This document shows, piece by piece, positions 17,405-25,734 of a DNA stretch of 64,000 nt. Source of the DNA: Agromyces sp. H17E-10. Its GTDB lineage: Bacteria > Actinomycetota > Actinomycetes > Actinomycetales > Microbacteriaceae. The notes below the pieces were generated by a model, which saw only the letters and a program-made list of their open reading frames with translations, ran no database searches and was not told the origin of the DNA. Within the stretch, counting starts at the first letter, position 1. Every line of letters begins with the position of its first letter. The position numbers and the translations under genes were made by a program. The DNA is taken from assembly GCF_022919715.1 (NCBI RefSeq), contig NZ_CP095042.1, forward strand, positions 1,178,001 through 1,242,000. The letters run 5' to 3'.

Positions 17405-18960
17405 CGCAGCTCCTCCCCGCCGACGCGCAGAGTGCCGGTCGCGGCGCCGAGGATGGTGGCCTCGTCGCTGCGGGCGGGCAGCTCGGCCGATGCCCGGCCG
17501 TCGTGCATGACGATGATGCGATCGGACATGCCGATCACCTCGGGCAGCTCGGAGGAGATCATGAGGATGGCGACCCCTTCGTTCGCGAGTCGGCGCATGA
17601 GCGTGTAGACGGCGACCTTGGCGCCGACGTCGATGCCGCGGGTGGGTTCGTCGAGGAGCACGACGCGCGGCTTCGTGGCGAGCCACTTCGCCAGCACGAC
17701 CTTCTGCTGGTTGCCGCCGGAGAGGTACTGCACCTCCTGGTCGAGTCCTCGCGACGAGAGCTCGAGCGACGAGAGCACGCCCGGCAGTTCGCGCCGCGTC
17801 TCGCGGGTGCGCCGCGAGAACACCGACCGGATGACGAGCAGGGCGTTGTCGGCGATCGACTGGTTGAGGGCGAGCCCCTGCGCCTTGCGGTCCTCGGTGA
17901 TGAGGGCGACGCCGCGCTTGACCGCCTGGCGGGCCGACGAGATCTGCACGGCCTGCCCGTCGAGTCGCAGCTCGCCGCGCGTGAACGGCGCGATGCCGAA
18001 CACCGCCTCGACGAGCTCGGTGCGACCCGAGCCCTGCAGGCCCGCGACGCCGACGATCTCGCCGGCGCGGAGCGTGAGGTCGACGCCGTCGACGTAGGCG
18101 TTGCCGGCGCCCCGCAGCTCGAGTCGCGGCTCACCGACGACGGTGCCGGGTTCGGGGTCGGGGAAGTACGCGGAGATCGGGCGGCCGACCATCCGCCGCA
18201 CGAGCTCGTCGGTGTCGAGCTCGGCAGCCGGACCGCTCGACACGAGCGCGCCGTCCTTCAGCACGGTGATCGTGTCGCAGAGGTCGAAGATCTCCTTGAG
18301 CCGGTGCGAGACGTAGAGGATCGCGACGCCGCGCGCCTGCAGGCGCCGCACGATCGCGTAGAGCAGCTCGACCTCGTGGTCGGCGAGGGCCGCGGTCGGC
18401 TCGTCCATCTGGATGACCCGGGCGTCGACCGAGAGCGCCTTCACGATCTCGACGATCTGCTGCTCGGCGACCGTGAGGGTCCTGACCGGGGCATCCGCGT
18501 CGATCGAGTCGATGCCGAGCTCCGCGAGCAGCGAGCGGGTCTCGGCGAGCATCGCCTTGCGGTCGACGAGACCGCGACGCTTGGGCTCACGGCCGAGGAA
18601 GACGTTCTGCGCGACCGTGCGCTCGGGCAGCAGGTTGAACTCCTGGAAGACCGTGGCGAGTCCGGCGCGAGCGGCCTGCACGGGGTGCGTGAAGGCGACC
18701 TCCTCGCCGCCGAGGCGCACCGTGCCCGCGTCGCGCTCGTAGACGCCCGCGAGGATCTTCATGAAGGTCGACTTGCCCGCGCCGTTCTCGCCGACGAGCC
18801 CGTGCACCTCGCCGGCGCGCAGGGTGAGCCCCACGCCGCGCAGCACGGTCACGCCGAAGAACGACTTCTCGAGGCCGTCGGCGACGAGCACGGGCGCTCC
18901 CGGCGCTGCCGCGGAGCCGGGCGCCTGCGCCGACGGGGCCATGCCGCTCGTGCCGCTCAT
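17401..18960 (-). CDS. Sugar ABC transporter ATP-binding protein (RbsA/MglA type, two domains)
   Basis: A 519-residue ATPase with two nucleotide-binding domains. The first has Walker A GENGAGKST, Walker B VIQMDEPTAAL and H-loop VSHR. The second has the degenerate loop GLQGSGRTE usual in this family, then LSGGNQQK and LLDEPTRGIDVGAK. It energises import through the two permeases. The ATG at 18960 overlaps the stop of the oxidoreductase by ATGA. The first ~20 residues are a low-complexity extension. Confidence 0.93.
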   Translation of the reverse strand: MSGTSGMAPSAQAPGSAAAPGAPVLVADGLEKSFFGVTVLRGVGLTLRAGEVHGLVGENGAGKSTFMKILAGVYERDAGTVRLGGEEVAFTHPVQAARAGLATVFQEFNLLPERTVAQNVFLGREPKRRGLVDRKAMLAETRSLLAELGIDSIDADAPVRTLTVAEQQIVEIVKALSVDARVIQMDEPTAALADHEVELLYAIVRRLQARGVAILYVSHRLKEIFDLCDTITVLKDGALVSSGPAAELDTDELVRRMVGRPISAYFPDPEPGTVVGEPRLELRGAGNAYVDGVDLTLRAGEIVGVAGLQGSGRTELVEAVFGIAPFTRGELRLDGQAVQISSARQAVKRGVALITEDRKAQGLALNQSIADNALLVIRSVFSRRTRETRRELPGVLSSLELSSRGLDQEVQYLSGGNQQKVVLAKWLATKPRVVLLDEPTRGIDVGAKVAVYTLMRRLANEGVAILMISSELPEVIGMSDRIIVMHDGRASAELPARSDEATILGAATGTLRVGGEELR

Positions 18961-20063
18961 GCCGCCACCTCCACCCAGTCGTGTCGTTCGGCCGAGGCGA
19001 GCACGGCCTCGGTGACCCGGGCGGCGCGCAGTCCGTCGGCGAAGGTCGGCAGGCCCTCGGGCCGCGCGCCGTCGATCGCGGCGTACGCGTCGGCGACGAA
19101 GGCGTTGAACGCGTCCTGGTAGCCCATGGGGTGCCCGGCGGGCACGAGCGAGAGCCTCGCCGCGTCGGCCGCGAGGCGGGCCGGGTCGCGCTCGACGATG
19201 CTCGAGGCCTCGGTGCGGCCGATCCAGAGCGTGTCGGGGCGCTCCTGTTCGAACCGCACGCTCGCGTCGGTGCCGGCGAGCTCGATCGAGAGCGCGTTCT
19301 TGCGGCCGGGTGCGACCTGCGACACGAGCAGGGTGCCGAGCGCACCCGAGGAGAGCTCGACGACGAGCGCGACGAGGTCTTCGGTCTCGATCGCCGCGTG
19401 GTCGGCGCGCTCGGCGTAGACCGTGCGCGTCGAGGCCGCGAGCCGCACGATGCGCTCGCCCGCGACGAACTCGACGAGGTCGACGAGGTGCGAGCCGATG
19501 TCGGCGAATGCACGCGACGGACCGCCGAGCGCCGTGTCGACGCGCCAGTCGTCGTCGCGCGGTGTGGCGAGCCAGTCCTGCAGGTAGGCGCCGTGCACGC
19601 TGAGCAGGCGGCCGGTCTCCCCCGCGGCGACCCGGGCGCGGGCCTCGCGGGCCATCGGGTGGAAGCGGTAGACGAACGGCACCGCCGCGACGAGTCCGCG
19701 CTCGGCGGCGAGGTCGGCGAGCGCCTCGGCATCCGCCGTCGTCGTCGCGAGGGGCTTCTCGCAGATCACGTGCTTGCCCGCCTCGAGCGCTGCCCGCGCG
19801 AACGCGGCGTGCGTCGTGTTCGGCGTGCAGATGTGCACGACCTCGATGTCGGGATCGGCGAGCAGGGCTTCGAAGGAGTCGTAACCGGCACCGAGGCCGA
19901 GTCGTTCGGCGGCCGCTGCGGCGCGCGAGGGCGACGACGAGGCGGCGCCGACGAGGTCGGCTCGGGCGGCGCGAGCGGCACGCGAGTGCACAGCGGCCAT
20001 GAAGCCGCCACCGACGAAGCCGGCACGTCGAGTGCGGGCCGGGGCGATGACGTCCGTTGTCAT
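18957..20063 (-). CDS. Gfo/Idh/MocA-family NAD(P)-dependent oxidoreductase
   Basis: A 368-residue dehydrogenase with a Rossmann fold (GFVGGGFMAAVHS) and the family EKP motif in VICEKPLATTT, then an alpha/beta substrate domain. It likely oxidises a hydroxyl of the imported sugar or cyclitol to a ketone that the downstream isomerases then act on. It is the first gene of the eight-gene unit. The ATG at 20063 is preferred; a TTG nine codons earlier lies inside the operator repeat. No clear ribosome site is seen, so the mRNA may be nearly leaderless. Confidence 0.88.
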   Translation of the reverse strand: MTTDVIAPARTRRAGFVGGGFMAAVHSRAARAARADLVGAASSSPSRAAAAAERLGLGAGYDSFEALLADPDIEVVHICTPNTTHAAFARAALEAGKHVICEKPLATTTADAEALADLAAERGLVAAVPFVYRFHPMAREARARVAAGETGRLLSVHGAYLQDWLATPRDDDWRVDTALGGPSRAFADIGSHLVDLVEFVAGERIVRLAASTRTVYAERADHAAIETEDLVALVVELSSGALGTLLVSQVAPGRKNALSIELAGTDASVRFEQERPDTLWIGRTEASSIVERDPARLAADAARLSLVPAGHPMGYQDAFNAFVADAYAAIDGARPEGLPTFADGLRAARVTEAVLASAERHDWVEVAA

Positions 20064-20086
20064 GCGGACATCGTGACACACGTTCG

Positions 20087-20118
20087 ACAACTTTTGCTAG
20101 TCCTTCGTCAAAAGTTGT
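20087..20118. promoter_or_regulatory. Inverted-repeat operator between the sugar operon and the ROK gene
   Basis: ACAACTTTTG and its exact complement CAAAAGTTGT are 12 bases apart in the 116-base divergent promoter region. The core ACTTTTG-N12-CAAAAGT is close to ACTTTTG-N13-CAAAAGT at 22469-22495. It is the likely ROK-repressor site controlling both directions. Confidence 0.65.
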
Positions 20119-20179
20119 TCGTTCAGAATCAGGTAGCGGATCGGTGTTGCGACGAAGACCGTGTGCTTTACTCGGTTGC

Positions 20180-21367
20180 ATGGTGGACATCAGTCGGGGA
20201 TCCGCGCTCGGAGCGTCGGGCGCGAGCGAGCTGTTCCAGCTGCTGCGCGACGGCGCCCCGCGCACGCGCGCCTCGCTCGCGCAGTCGACGGGCCTGGCCC
20301 GGTCGACGATCGCGGCACGGGTCGACGAGCTCATGCGGCTCGGCCTCGTCACGCCCGTCGCCGACGCCGCCTCCACGGGCGGTCGGCCGCCGTCGCAGTT
20401 CGCACTCAATCCCTCGGCCCGCATCGTGCTCGCCGCCGACCTCGGCGCCTCGCATGCCTCGCTCGCGGTCACCGACCTCGCGGGAACCGTGCTCGTCGAG
20501 CACTCCGAACGCAAGGACATCGCCCAGGGCCCTGAGGCGGTGCTCGGCTGGATGGTCGAGCAGGGCCTCGAGCTCATCGAGGGCCTCGGCCGCGACCGCC
20601 GCGACCTCGTCGCGATCGGCATCGGCGTGCCGGGCCCCGTCGAGCACTCGACCGGCCGCCCCGTGAACCCGCCGATCATGCCCGGCTGGGACCGGTTCGA
20701 CGTGCCGGGCTGGGTGCAGCAGCACCTCGAGGTGCCCGTGCTCGTCGACAACGACGTCAACATCATGGCGCTCGGCGAGCGCGCCCTCGCGTGGCCGCAG
20801 GTCGAGCACCTCATGTTCGTGAAGGTCGCGACGGGCATCGGCTCGGGCATCATCTCGGGCGGGCTGCTGCAGCGCGGCGCCCAGGGCATCGCGGGCGACA
20901 TCGGCCACGTGCGGGTCGCCCGCGGCAGCGACGTTCCCTGCCACTGCGGCAACCGGGGATGCCTCGAGGCCCTCGCCTCGGGCCCGGCGATCGCCCGCGC
21001 CCTGCGCGACGAGGGCATCGACGCGGCGTCGGGCGGCGATGTCGTCGAACTCGTCAAGCGCGGCGACATCGACGCGATCCAGGCGGTGCGCCAGGCCGGC
21101 CGCGACATCGGCGAGGTGCTGACCGCGTGCGTGAGCCTCGTGAACCCGTCGGTCATCGCGATCGGCGGTTCGATGGCCCGTGCGGGCGAGCACCTCATCG
21201 CGGGCGTGCGCGAGGTCGTCTACACGCGGTCGATGCCGCTCGCGACCGAGCACCTCTCGATCGTGCAGTCGGCGGCCGCCGAGAACGCCGCCGTGCTCGG
21301 CGCGAGCATGCTCGCCATCCACCACGTGCTCTCGCCCGAGGGCATCGACGCCCTCGCCGCGCGCTGA
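20180..21367 (+). CDS. ROK-family transcriptional repressor
   Basis: A 395-residue NagC/XylR-like protein. The N-terminal winged helix is at about 20-70 (LAQSTGLARSTIAARVDEL). The sugar-kinase-like domain carries the phosphate loop AADLGASHA and the zinc motif CHCGNRGCLEALAS. It is divergent from the sugar operon and probably represses it until the sugar or a derivative binds. There is no ribosome site before the ATG, so a leaderless transcript is possible. It ends at a hairpin shared with the convergent isomerase gene. Confidence 0.9.
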   Translation: MVDISRGSALGASGASELFQLLRDGAPRTRASLAQSTGLARSTIAARVDELMRLGLVTPVADAASTGGRPPSQFALNPSARIVLAADLGASHASLAVTDLAGTVLVEHSERKDIAQGPEAVLGWMVEQGLELIEGLGRDRRDLVAIGIGVPGPVEHSTGRPVNPPIMPGWDRFDVPGWVQQHLEVPVLVDNDVNIMALGERALAWPQVEHLMFVKVATGIGSGIISGGLLQRGAQGIAGDIGHVRVARGSDVPCHCGNRGCLEALASGPAIARALRDEGIDAASGGDVVELVKRGDIDAIQAVRQAGRDIGEVLTACVSLVNPSVIAIGGSMARAGEHLIAGVREVVYTRSMPLATEHLSIVQSAAAENAAVLGASMLAIHHVLSPEGIDALAAR

Positions 21368-21405
21368 CGCGACTCGAAGCACGTCGAGCTTCGCGCCCGA
21401 CCGGG

Positions 21406-21449
21406 ACGCCGGCCTGCGTCATCCTGTTCGGGATGCCGCAGGCCGGCGT
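21406..21449. terminator. Bidirectional terminator hairpin
   Basis: ACGCCGGCCTGCG and its exact complement form a 13-bp stem with an 18-base loop. It lies between the convergent ROK and isomerase genes. Confidence 0.65.
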
Positions 21450-21457
21450 GGCCCGCG

Positions 21458-22417
21458 TCAGAAGCGCAGGTCGAACAGGTAGTCGTACCCGACCCGGGCG
21501 GTCTGCAGCGGCGTGACGTCGGGGGTGTCGTTCTCGACGATGTACTCCTCGACGGCATGGGCGCGGAAGATGCGCGCGAAGTCGATCGTGCCGGTGCCGA
21601 GGTCGGCCATGTCGCCGTCGAGGTGGCGGTCCTTGACGTGGAACTGGCGCACGCGCTGCGGCGCCTGGTCGATCACGTCGATGGCGAACTGCTCGGGGTC
21701 GCTCGCCCCGTCGCCGCTCTGGATGCCGCCCGTGACGACCCAGTAGAGGTCGGCCTCGAGGTGCACGAGGGCGGGGTCGAGGCGCTCGGTGAGCACCTGC
21801 CACGGCGTGAGCCCGCCGCCCAGGTCGGTCGTGAACTCGTGCGCGTGGTTGTGATAGCCGTAGGCGATTCCGTAACCCTTCGCCGCCCGGGCCTCCTCGT
21901 TCATCGTGTCGGCCAGCTGCTGCCAGTCGGCGAGCGAGTTCGAGGCGAAGTAGGGCACGTTGAGGTATCGCTGACCGAGCGTCGCCGCATTCTCGAGCTT
22001 CAGCTCGAGCGCCGACGCGTCGGCCGACGGGCCGTCGTGCGACGACGTCGCCTGGATGCCGATCTCGTCGTAGAACGCGCGCAGCTCCGCGGCGGTGCGG
22101 CCGAAGTAGCCGAGCGCCTGCTCGACGCGCGGGTAGCCCGCGTCGGCGATCGCGCGCAGCGTGGTGTCGTAGTCGCCCGGACCCCAGGGGGCGCCGAGCG
22201 CTTCGCGCACGGTCCACAGCTGGATGCTGATCTTGCCGGGCGGCACGCGCTTCCACGGTTTCTTCCCGGCCTCGGCCATCGCGGGTGCGGCTCCCGCGCC
22301 GAGCGTCGCGGCGGCGGCCGTTGCGCCCAGCGCGCCGAGCAGCAGGCCGCGCCGGGTCACCCCGCGCCGGGCGAGTGATTCGCGCAGCGCGCCTTCTCCG
22401 TCATGTCCGTAGCACAT
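21458..22417 (-). CDS. Tat-exported sugar phosphate isomerase/epimerase-like TIM barrel
   Basis: A 319-residue protein with a twin-arginine signal (VTRRGLLLGALG, then an Ala-rich segment ending AMAEA), followed by a TIM barrel with YGYHNHAHEF (His, Glu), HLEADLYWV, FHVKDRHLDG and YIVENDTPDV. It therefore acts outside the membrane, unlike the two cytoplasmic isomerases nearby. Exported members often occur with keto-glycoside degradation. The ATG at 22417 has GGAAGGA 6 bases upstream. An operator-like repeat just upstream resembles the one at the ROK promoter. Confidence 0.82.
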   Translation of the reverse strand: MCYGHDGEGALRESLARRGVTRRGLLLGALGATAAAATLGAGAAPAMAEAGKKPWKRVPPGKISIQLWTVREALGAPWGPGDYDTTLRAIADAGYPRVEQALGYFGRTAAELRAFYDEIGIQATSSHDGPSADASALELKLENAATLGQRYLNVPYFASNSLADWQQLADTMNEEARAAKGYGIAYGYHNHAHEFTTDLGGGLTPWQVLTERLDPALVHLEADLYWVVTGGIQSGDGASDPEQFAIDVIDQAPQRVRQFHVKDRHLDGDMADLGTGTIDFARIFRAHAVEEYIVENDTPDVTPLQTARVGYDYLFDLRF

Positions 22418-22468
22418 GCTCATTCCTTCCATCTCGTCGTCGAGTGTCCGTGCCGAACACTGTCGCCT

Positions 22469-22495
22469 ACTTTTGACGGTTCGTCAATCAAAAGT
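22469..22495. promoter_or_regulatory. Candidate second ROK operator
   Basis: ACTTTTGA-N11-TCAAAAGT in the promoter of the exported isomerase matches the core of the site at 20087-20118 with one more spacer base. A nested TTGACG-GTT-CGTCAA (22473-22487) lies inside. It suggests one regulon for both units. Confidence 0.55.
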
Positions 22496-22545
22496 CGTCG
22501 GCGGGTCCCCCAGAAGTCGCTGGCGCGTCATCTGAACCACTCGGT

Positions 22546-22579
22546 CGCTCACGGGACGGTCGTGCGCAGCCCGTGAGCG
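22546..22579 (-). terminator. Hairpin after the DUF1772 gene
   Basis: CGCTCACGGG and its exact complement CCCGTGAGCG form a 10-bp stem with a 14-base loop. It starts 6 bases past the stop of the DUF1772 gene. Confidence 0.55.
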
Positions 22580-22585
22580 GCCAGC

Positions 22586-23059
22586 TCACGCGAGCGCGAG
22601 CGTCGCGCACAGCAGCAGGATCGCCAGCCCCAGCAGCACTGAGCGCAGCACGATGATCGATTCCCAGCGCGCCTGCAGCGAGCGGGCGTCGGCGGGCACC
22701 TCGCCGGCGAGCGCCGCGGCGGTGAGCACCTTGTTGATGGGCGCCGAGATGCGAGCGAACATCGCGAGCCAGACGAGCAGCAGCACGAGCGCGATCGCCG
22801 CAGCGGTTGCGGCGAGCGGCGTGCCCCAGAGCGCGGCGAGCACGACGGACGCCGCGGTCAGCACCGTGCCGAGGATGCCGACGACGGGCAGGCGCCGGTC
22901 GCCGTAGTAGTGGCCGCGGCCGACGACCTGCACCATGCTGCGGTCGTCGAGCTCGGCGTAGACGGGGCGCAGCACCACGGCCGCGACCACGTCGGTGCCG
23001 AAGATGACGGCGAGGTTCAGTACTGCGATGACCGCGGCTACGGCGATGACGATCGACAT
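22586..23059 (-). CDS. DUF1772-like integral membrane protein
   Basis: A 157-residue protein with four predicted membrane segments. The DUF1772 pattern is seen in RPVYAELDD, then FARISAPINKVL and RWESIIVLRSVLLG. Relatives in fungi are anthrone oxygenases; the bacterial role is not established. GAAGGAG lies 7 bases before the ATG. It is divergent from a TetR gene with tandem palindromes between them, so it is very likely the TetR target. That suggests a stress or detoxification function, as inference. Confidence 0.75.
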   Translation of the reverse strand: MSIVIAVAAVIAVLNLAVIFGTDVVAAVVLRPVYAELDDRSMVQVVGRGHYYGDRRLPVVGILGTVLTAASVVLAALWGTPLAATAAAIALVLLLVWLAMFARISAPINKVLTAAALAGEVPADARSLQARWESIIVLRSVLLGLAILLLCATLALA

Positions 23060-23080
23060 GCTCGAGCTCCTTCAGAAAGT

Positions 23081-23111
23081 GTTAGCAGTGCTAACTGTTA
23101 TCGCCGCTAAC
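23081..23111. promoter_or_regulatory. Tandem TetR operators
   Basis: GTTAGC-agt-GCTAAC (23081-23095) and GTTATC-gcc-GCTAAC (23097-23111) are 15-base palindromes with centres 16 bases apart. They fill the gap between the DUF1772 gene and the TetR gene. The second also covers TAACAT (23108-23113), a possible -10 box for a leaderless tetR transcript. Confidence 0.7.
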
Positions 23112-23119
23112 ATAGCCGC

Positions 23120-23683
23120 ATGGCACGCACCCCGCAAGAGGCCGAGCGATTCCGCGAGCGCGAGCGACTCATCCTCGACACCACCCGGCGGATCGCCGAG
23201 GACGAGGGCTGGGCAGCCGTCACCGTGCGCCGGCTCGCCGACGAGATCGGGTACAGCCAGCCGATCCTCTACCGCCACTTCCCCGGCGGGCGCGACGAGA
23301 TCGTCGAGCGCCTCGTGGTCGCCGGCTACACCGAGCTCGCGACCCGCATGGCCGCGCCCGGCGACGACCTGCACCACCTCATCACGGGGTATCTCGACTT
23401 CGCCCGATCGAATCCCGCCCTCTACGAGGCGATGGCCTCCGCGCGCACGAGCTTCGCCTTCGCCTCGAGCGAGACGCCCGAGGCACTCGTGTCGGGCTTC
23501 GCGATCATCGAACGAGCCGCCGGTGGTCGCGACGCGCGCGAGCGGACCGTGCGGGCCGAGCTGCTCTGGAGCCTCCTGCACGGGGTGAGCGGGCTCTCGG
23601 CGGGCGGGCGGCTCGACGACGCGCTCGGCGCCGACCGCGAACGGCTGATCGCAACCCTGTTCGCGACGCCGGCGACCGGCTGA
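23120..23683 (+). CDS. TetR-family transcriptional regulator
   Basis: A 187-residue repressor. The TetR helix-turn-helix is at about residues 15-60 (AVTVRRLADEIGYSQPILYRHFPGG), followed by a helical ligand domain. No ribosome site precedes the ATG; with a -10-like TAACAT ending 6 bases upstream, translation may be leaderless. It probably represses itself and the divergent DUF1772 gene. It ends 3 bases from the convergent DUF1294 gene. Confidence 0.88.
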   Translation: MARTPQEAERFRERERLILDTTRRIAEDEGWAAVTVRRLADEIGYSQPILYRHFPGGRDEIVERLVVAGYTELATRMAAPGDDLHHLITGYLDFARSNPALYEAMASARTSFAFASSETPEALVSGFAIIERAAGGRDARERTVRAELLWSLLHGVSGLSAGGRLDDALGADRERLIATLFATPATG

Positions 23684-23686
23684 CGC

Positions 23687-24127
23687 CTACCGCGCGAGCC
23701 AGACGACGAGGGCGACCACGACGAGCACGTTCACGACCACGCCGGCCCAGAACACGCGGCGGAAGCTGCGCTTGCGTGTCTTGTGCCGGAACCACTGCTG
23801 CGCGACGAGCGCGCCGGGCCAGCCCCCGATGACGTCGACGAGATGCAGCGTGCGCTCGGGTACCCGCTGTCGATCCCGGCCGGCGGCGAGCTTGTCGAAC
23901 CCGTAGGCCGCGAACGCGACGAGCGAGCACGCGCCGTACCACGCGGCGATCCACCACGGGACGACCGCGGTGACGACGCCGACGGCGACCACCACGGCGA
24001 ACGCGGCCAGGACGATCCAGCTGAGCGCCGCCGGCAGCGGGCGCGAGAGATCGCGGGAGGCGCCGGCCTGTCGAGGGGATGCCGCGGGGCGGGCGTTCCG
24101 CCCGGGGGCCGAGGTGTCACGGGGCAT
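23687..24127 (-). CDS. DUF1294 membrane protein
   Basis: A 146-residue protein with a disordered start (residues 1-32) and three or four membrane segments. The DUF1294 signature is visible: YGFDKLAA, then RVPERTLHLVDVIGGWPGALVAQQWFRHKTRKRSFR. In other bacteria the domain is sometimes fused to a cold-shock domain; none is present here. Function unknown. It is divergent from the YqaJ-like gene with about 100 bases between. Confidence 0.8.
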   Translation of the reverse strand: MPRDTSAPGRNARPAASPRQAGASRDLSRPLPAALSWIVLAAFAVVVAVGVVTAVVPWWIAAWYGACSLVAFAAYGFDKLAAGRDRQRVPERTLHLVDVIGGWPGALVAQQWFRHKTRKRSFRRVFWAGVVVNVLVVVALVVWLAR

Positions 24128-24229
24128 TCGTCGATCGTACGGGCACGACGGTTTCGGAGGCGCTTCTCCGCTTCACCGGCGACCGCACGCCGCACCGCAT
24201 CCGACGGTGGCGGCGAGTACGCTCGGAAC

Positions 24230-24925
24230 GTGCCAGAACCGTTCGCCCTCTTCGACCTCGAGGGCGACACGTGGGCTCCCCCGCCCGACCCTCGGCCGAG
24301 GCATCCGCACGAGACCCGCGTCGTCGCCGACTCGAGTGACCGAGTCGCCTGGCTGCGCGCCCGGTCGCAGGGCATCACGGCGACCGATGCGGCGAAGCTC
24401 GCGACCCGCGAGTCGGTGCGCACGGCCGCCCACGAGAAGCTGCACGGCTCGCGGCACAGCTTCGGCGGCAGCCGGTACACCGACCACGGCCGGGCCCGCG
24501 AGCCCGTCATCGCCGAGTGGGCGAAGCGCACGCACGGGCTCGAGGGGTCGACGCTGCTCTTCCACGCCGAGACCGAGCGGCGCCACCTCGCGACGCCCGA
24601 CGGGCTGCGGGTCGCCCCGAACGGCGCGCTCGAGCTGTGCGAGATCAAGACGACGTCGAAGCCCTGGCGCGGCATCCCGCGCGGCTATCTCAGGCAGGTG
24701 TGGTGGCAGCAGTACGTGCTCGGCGCCGAGCGCACCCTCGTCGTGTGGGAGGAGCACGCCGACTTCGTGCCCGTCGCCGACGAGCCGAAGTGCCGGTGGG
24801 TCGACCGCGACGACGACCAGATCGCGATCCTCGTGGGGCTCGCGAACGAGCTGCTCACGGCGATCCGGCCCGATCCGCGGGTCGCCGATCCGCGCGCGTA
24901 CTACCGGCCGGGCGCCCTCGCGTGA
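24230..24925 (+). CDS. YqaJ/lambda-exonuclease-fold nuclease
   Basis: A 231-residue protein of the YqaJ viral recombinase family. The PD-(D/E)XK core is intact: Glu91 in GRAREPVIAEW, Asp124 in ATPDGL, Glu138 and Lys140 in LCEIKTTSK, and the following Gln-rich helix (LRQVWWQQY). It should be a metal-dependent DNA exonuclease. Relatives are usually phage recombination enzymes, but no phage or RecT-like gene is near. The GTG start has only a weak GGA before it. The next gene begins inside its stop codon (GTGA). Confidence 0.8.
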   Translation: MPEPFALFDLEGDTWAPPPDPRPRHPHETRVVADSSDRVAWLRARSQGITATDAAKLATRESVRTAAHEKLHGSRHSFGGSRYTDHGRAREPVIAEWAKRTHGLEGSTLLFHAETERRHLATPDGLRVAPNGALELCEIKTTSKPWRGIPRGYLRQVWWQQYVLGAERTLVVWEEHADFVPVADEPKCRWVDRDDDQIAILVGLANELLTAIRPDPRVADPRAYYRPGALA

Positions 24926-25725
24926 CGACGCTCCTGCTGCACGGCCTCGGTGCCGACCGCCGGCAGCCGCTCGAGCTGTTCGCCCCCGCGGTGCGCGCCG
25001 TCGCCGGCGACGACGAGCTCGTCATCGCACCCGACGTCCGCGCCCACGGCGGCTACCTCACGGTCGGCGAGCCCGCCGACTTCGCAATCGACCGGCTCGC
25101 GGCCGAGGTCGCCGAGACGACGCGCGCCCAGGTGCTGGAGGCCACGGGGCGCGAGCCGGGCGACGGCGAGCCGCTCACGGTGATCGGGCTCTCGATGGGC
25201 GCCGCGATCGCGCTTCGGCTGCTGATCGGCGAGCTCCTGCCGATCGATCGCGCCGTGTTCGTGCGGCCGTCGTTCGACGATCGCGCACTGCCCGGCAACC
25301 TGCGCCCGTTCCCCGTGATCGGGCAACTGCTCCTCGACGCCGGGCCGGCCGGTGCGCAGGAGTTCCGCGAACGAGAGGTGTACCAGCGCATCGCCGACGA
25401 GTCGCCCGCGGCGGCGAAGGGGCTGCTCTCGCAGTTCACCTCGCCCGATGCCGCGCGTCGTGCGATGCGACTCGTCGAGATCCCCCGCAACCGCGCGTTC
25501 GTGCATGACGGCGAGCTCGCGGAGGTGTCGGCACGCGGCGTCCGTACGCTCGTCGTCGCGGCGCCGCGCGACCCCGTGCATCCCGTGCCGGTCGGCGAGC
25601 GCTGGGCCGGTGCGCTCGGCGCTCCGCTCGCGATGCTCACCGAGCGCGACGCGGGGCCTGCGCGGCAGAACGCGGTGCTCGCCGAGCACCTCGCGAACTG
25701 GCTCGAGCGGGTGCGGCGGGCCTGA
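24922..25725 (+). CDS. Alpha/beta-hydrolase
   Basis: A 267-residue serine hydrolase with the oxyanion strand LLLHGLG and nucleophile Ser91 in the elbow GLSMG. An acid in AAPRDPVH is the likely Asp. The catalytic His is less clear; AEHLANW near the end is a candidate. The GTG start shares GTGA with the stop of the YqaJ-like gene, so the two are translated together. Whether they work together is unknown. It ends 9 bases from the convergent Pr6Pr gene. Confidence 0.78.
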   Translation: MTTLLLHGLGADRRQPLELFAPAVRAVAGDDELVIAPDVRAHGGYLTVGEPADFAIDRLAAEVAETTRAQVLEATGREPGDGEPLTVIGLSMGAAIALRLLIGELLPIDRAVFVRPSFDDRALPGNLRPFPVIGQLLLDAGPAGAQEFREREVYQRIADESPAAAKGLLSQFTSPDAARRAMRLVEIPRNRAFVHDGELAEVSARGVRTLVVAAPRDPVHPVPVGERWAGALGAPLAMLTERDAGPARQNAVLAEHLANWLERVRRA

Positions 25726-25734
25726 CCGAGGGCG

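Noticed and set aside
17401..21198. A 1265-codon frame that would fuse the sugar ATPase to upstream sequence
   Set aside because: The part beyond 18960 is only the antisense or shifted reading of the oxidoreductase and ROK genes; the ATG at 18960 begins a normal RbsA-type protein.
24230..24925. A prophage remnant around the YqaJ-like gene
   Set aside because: No integrase, capsid, tail, RecT or attachment-site repeats are visible, and base composition matches the neighbours.
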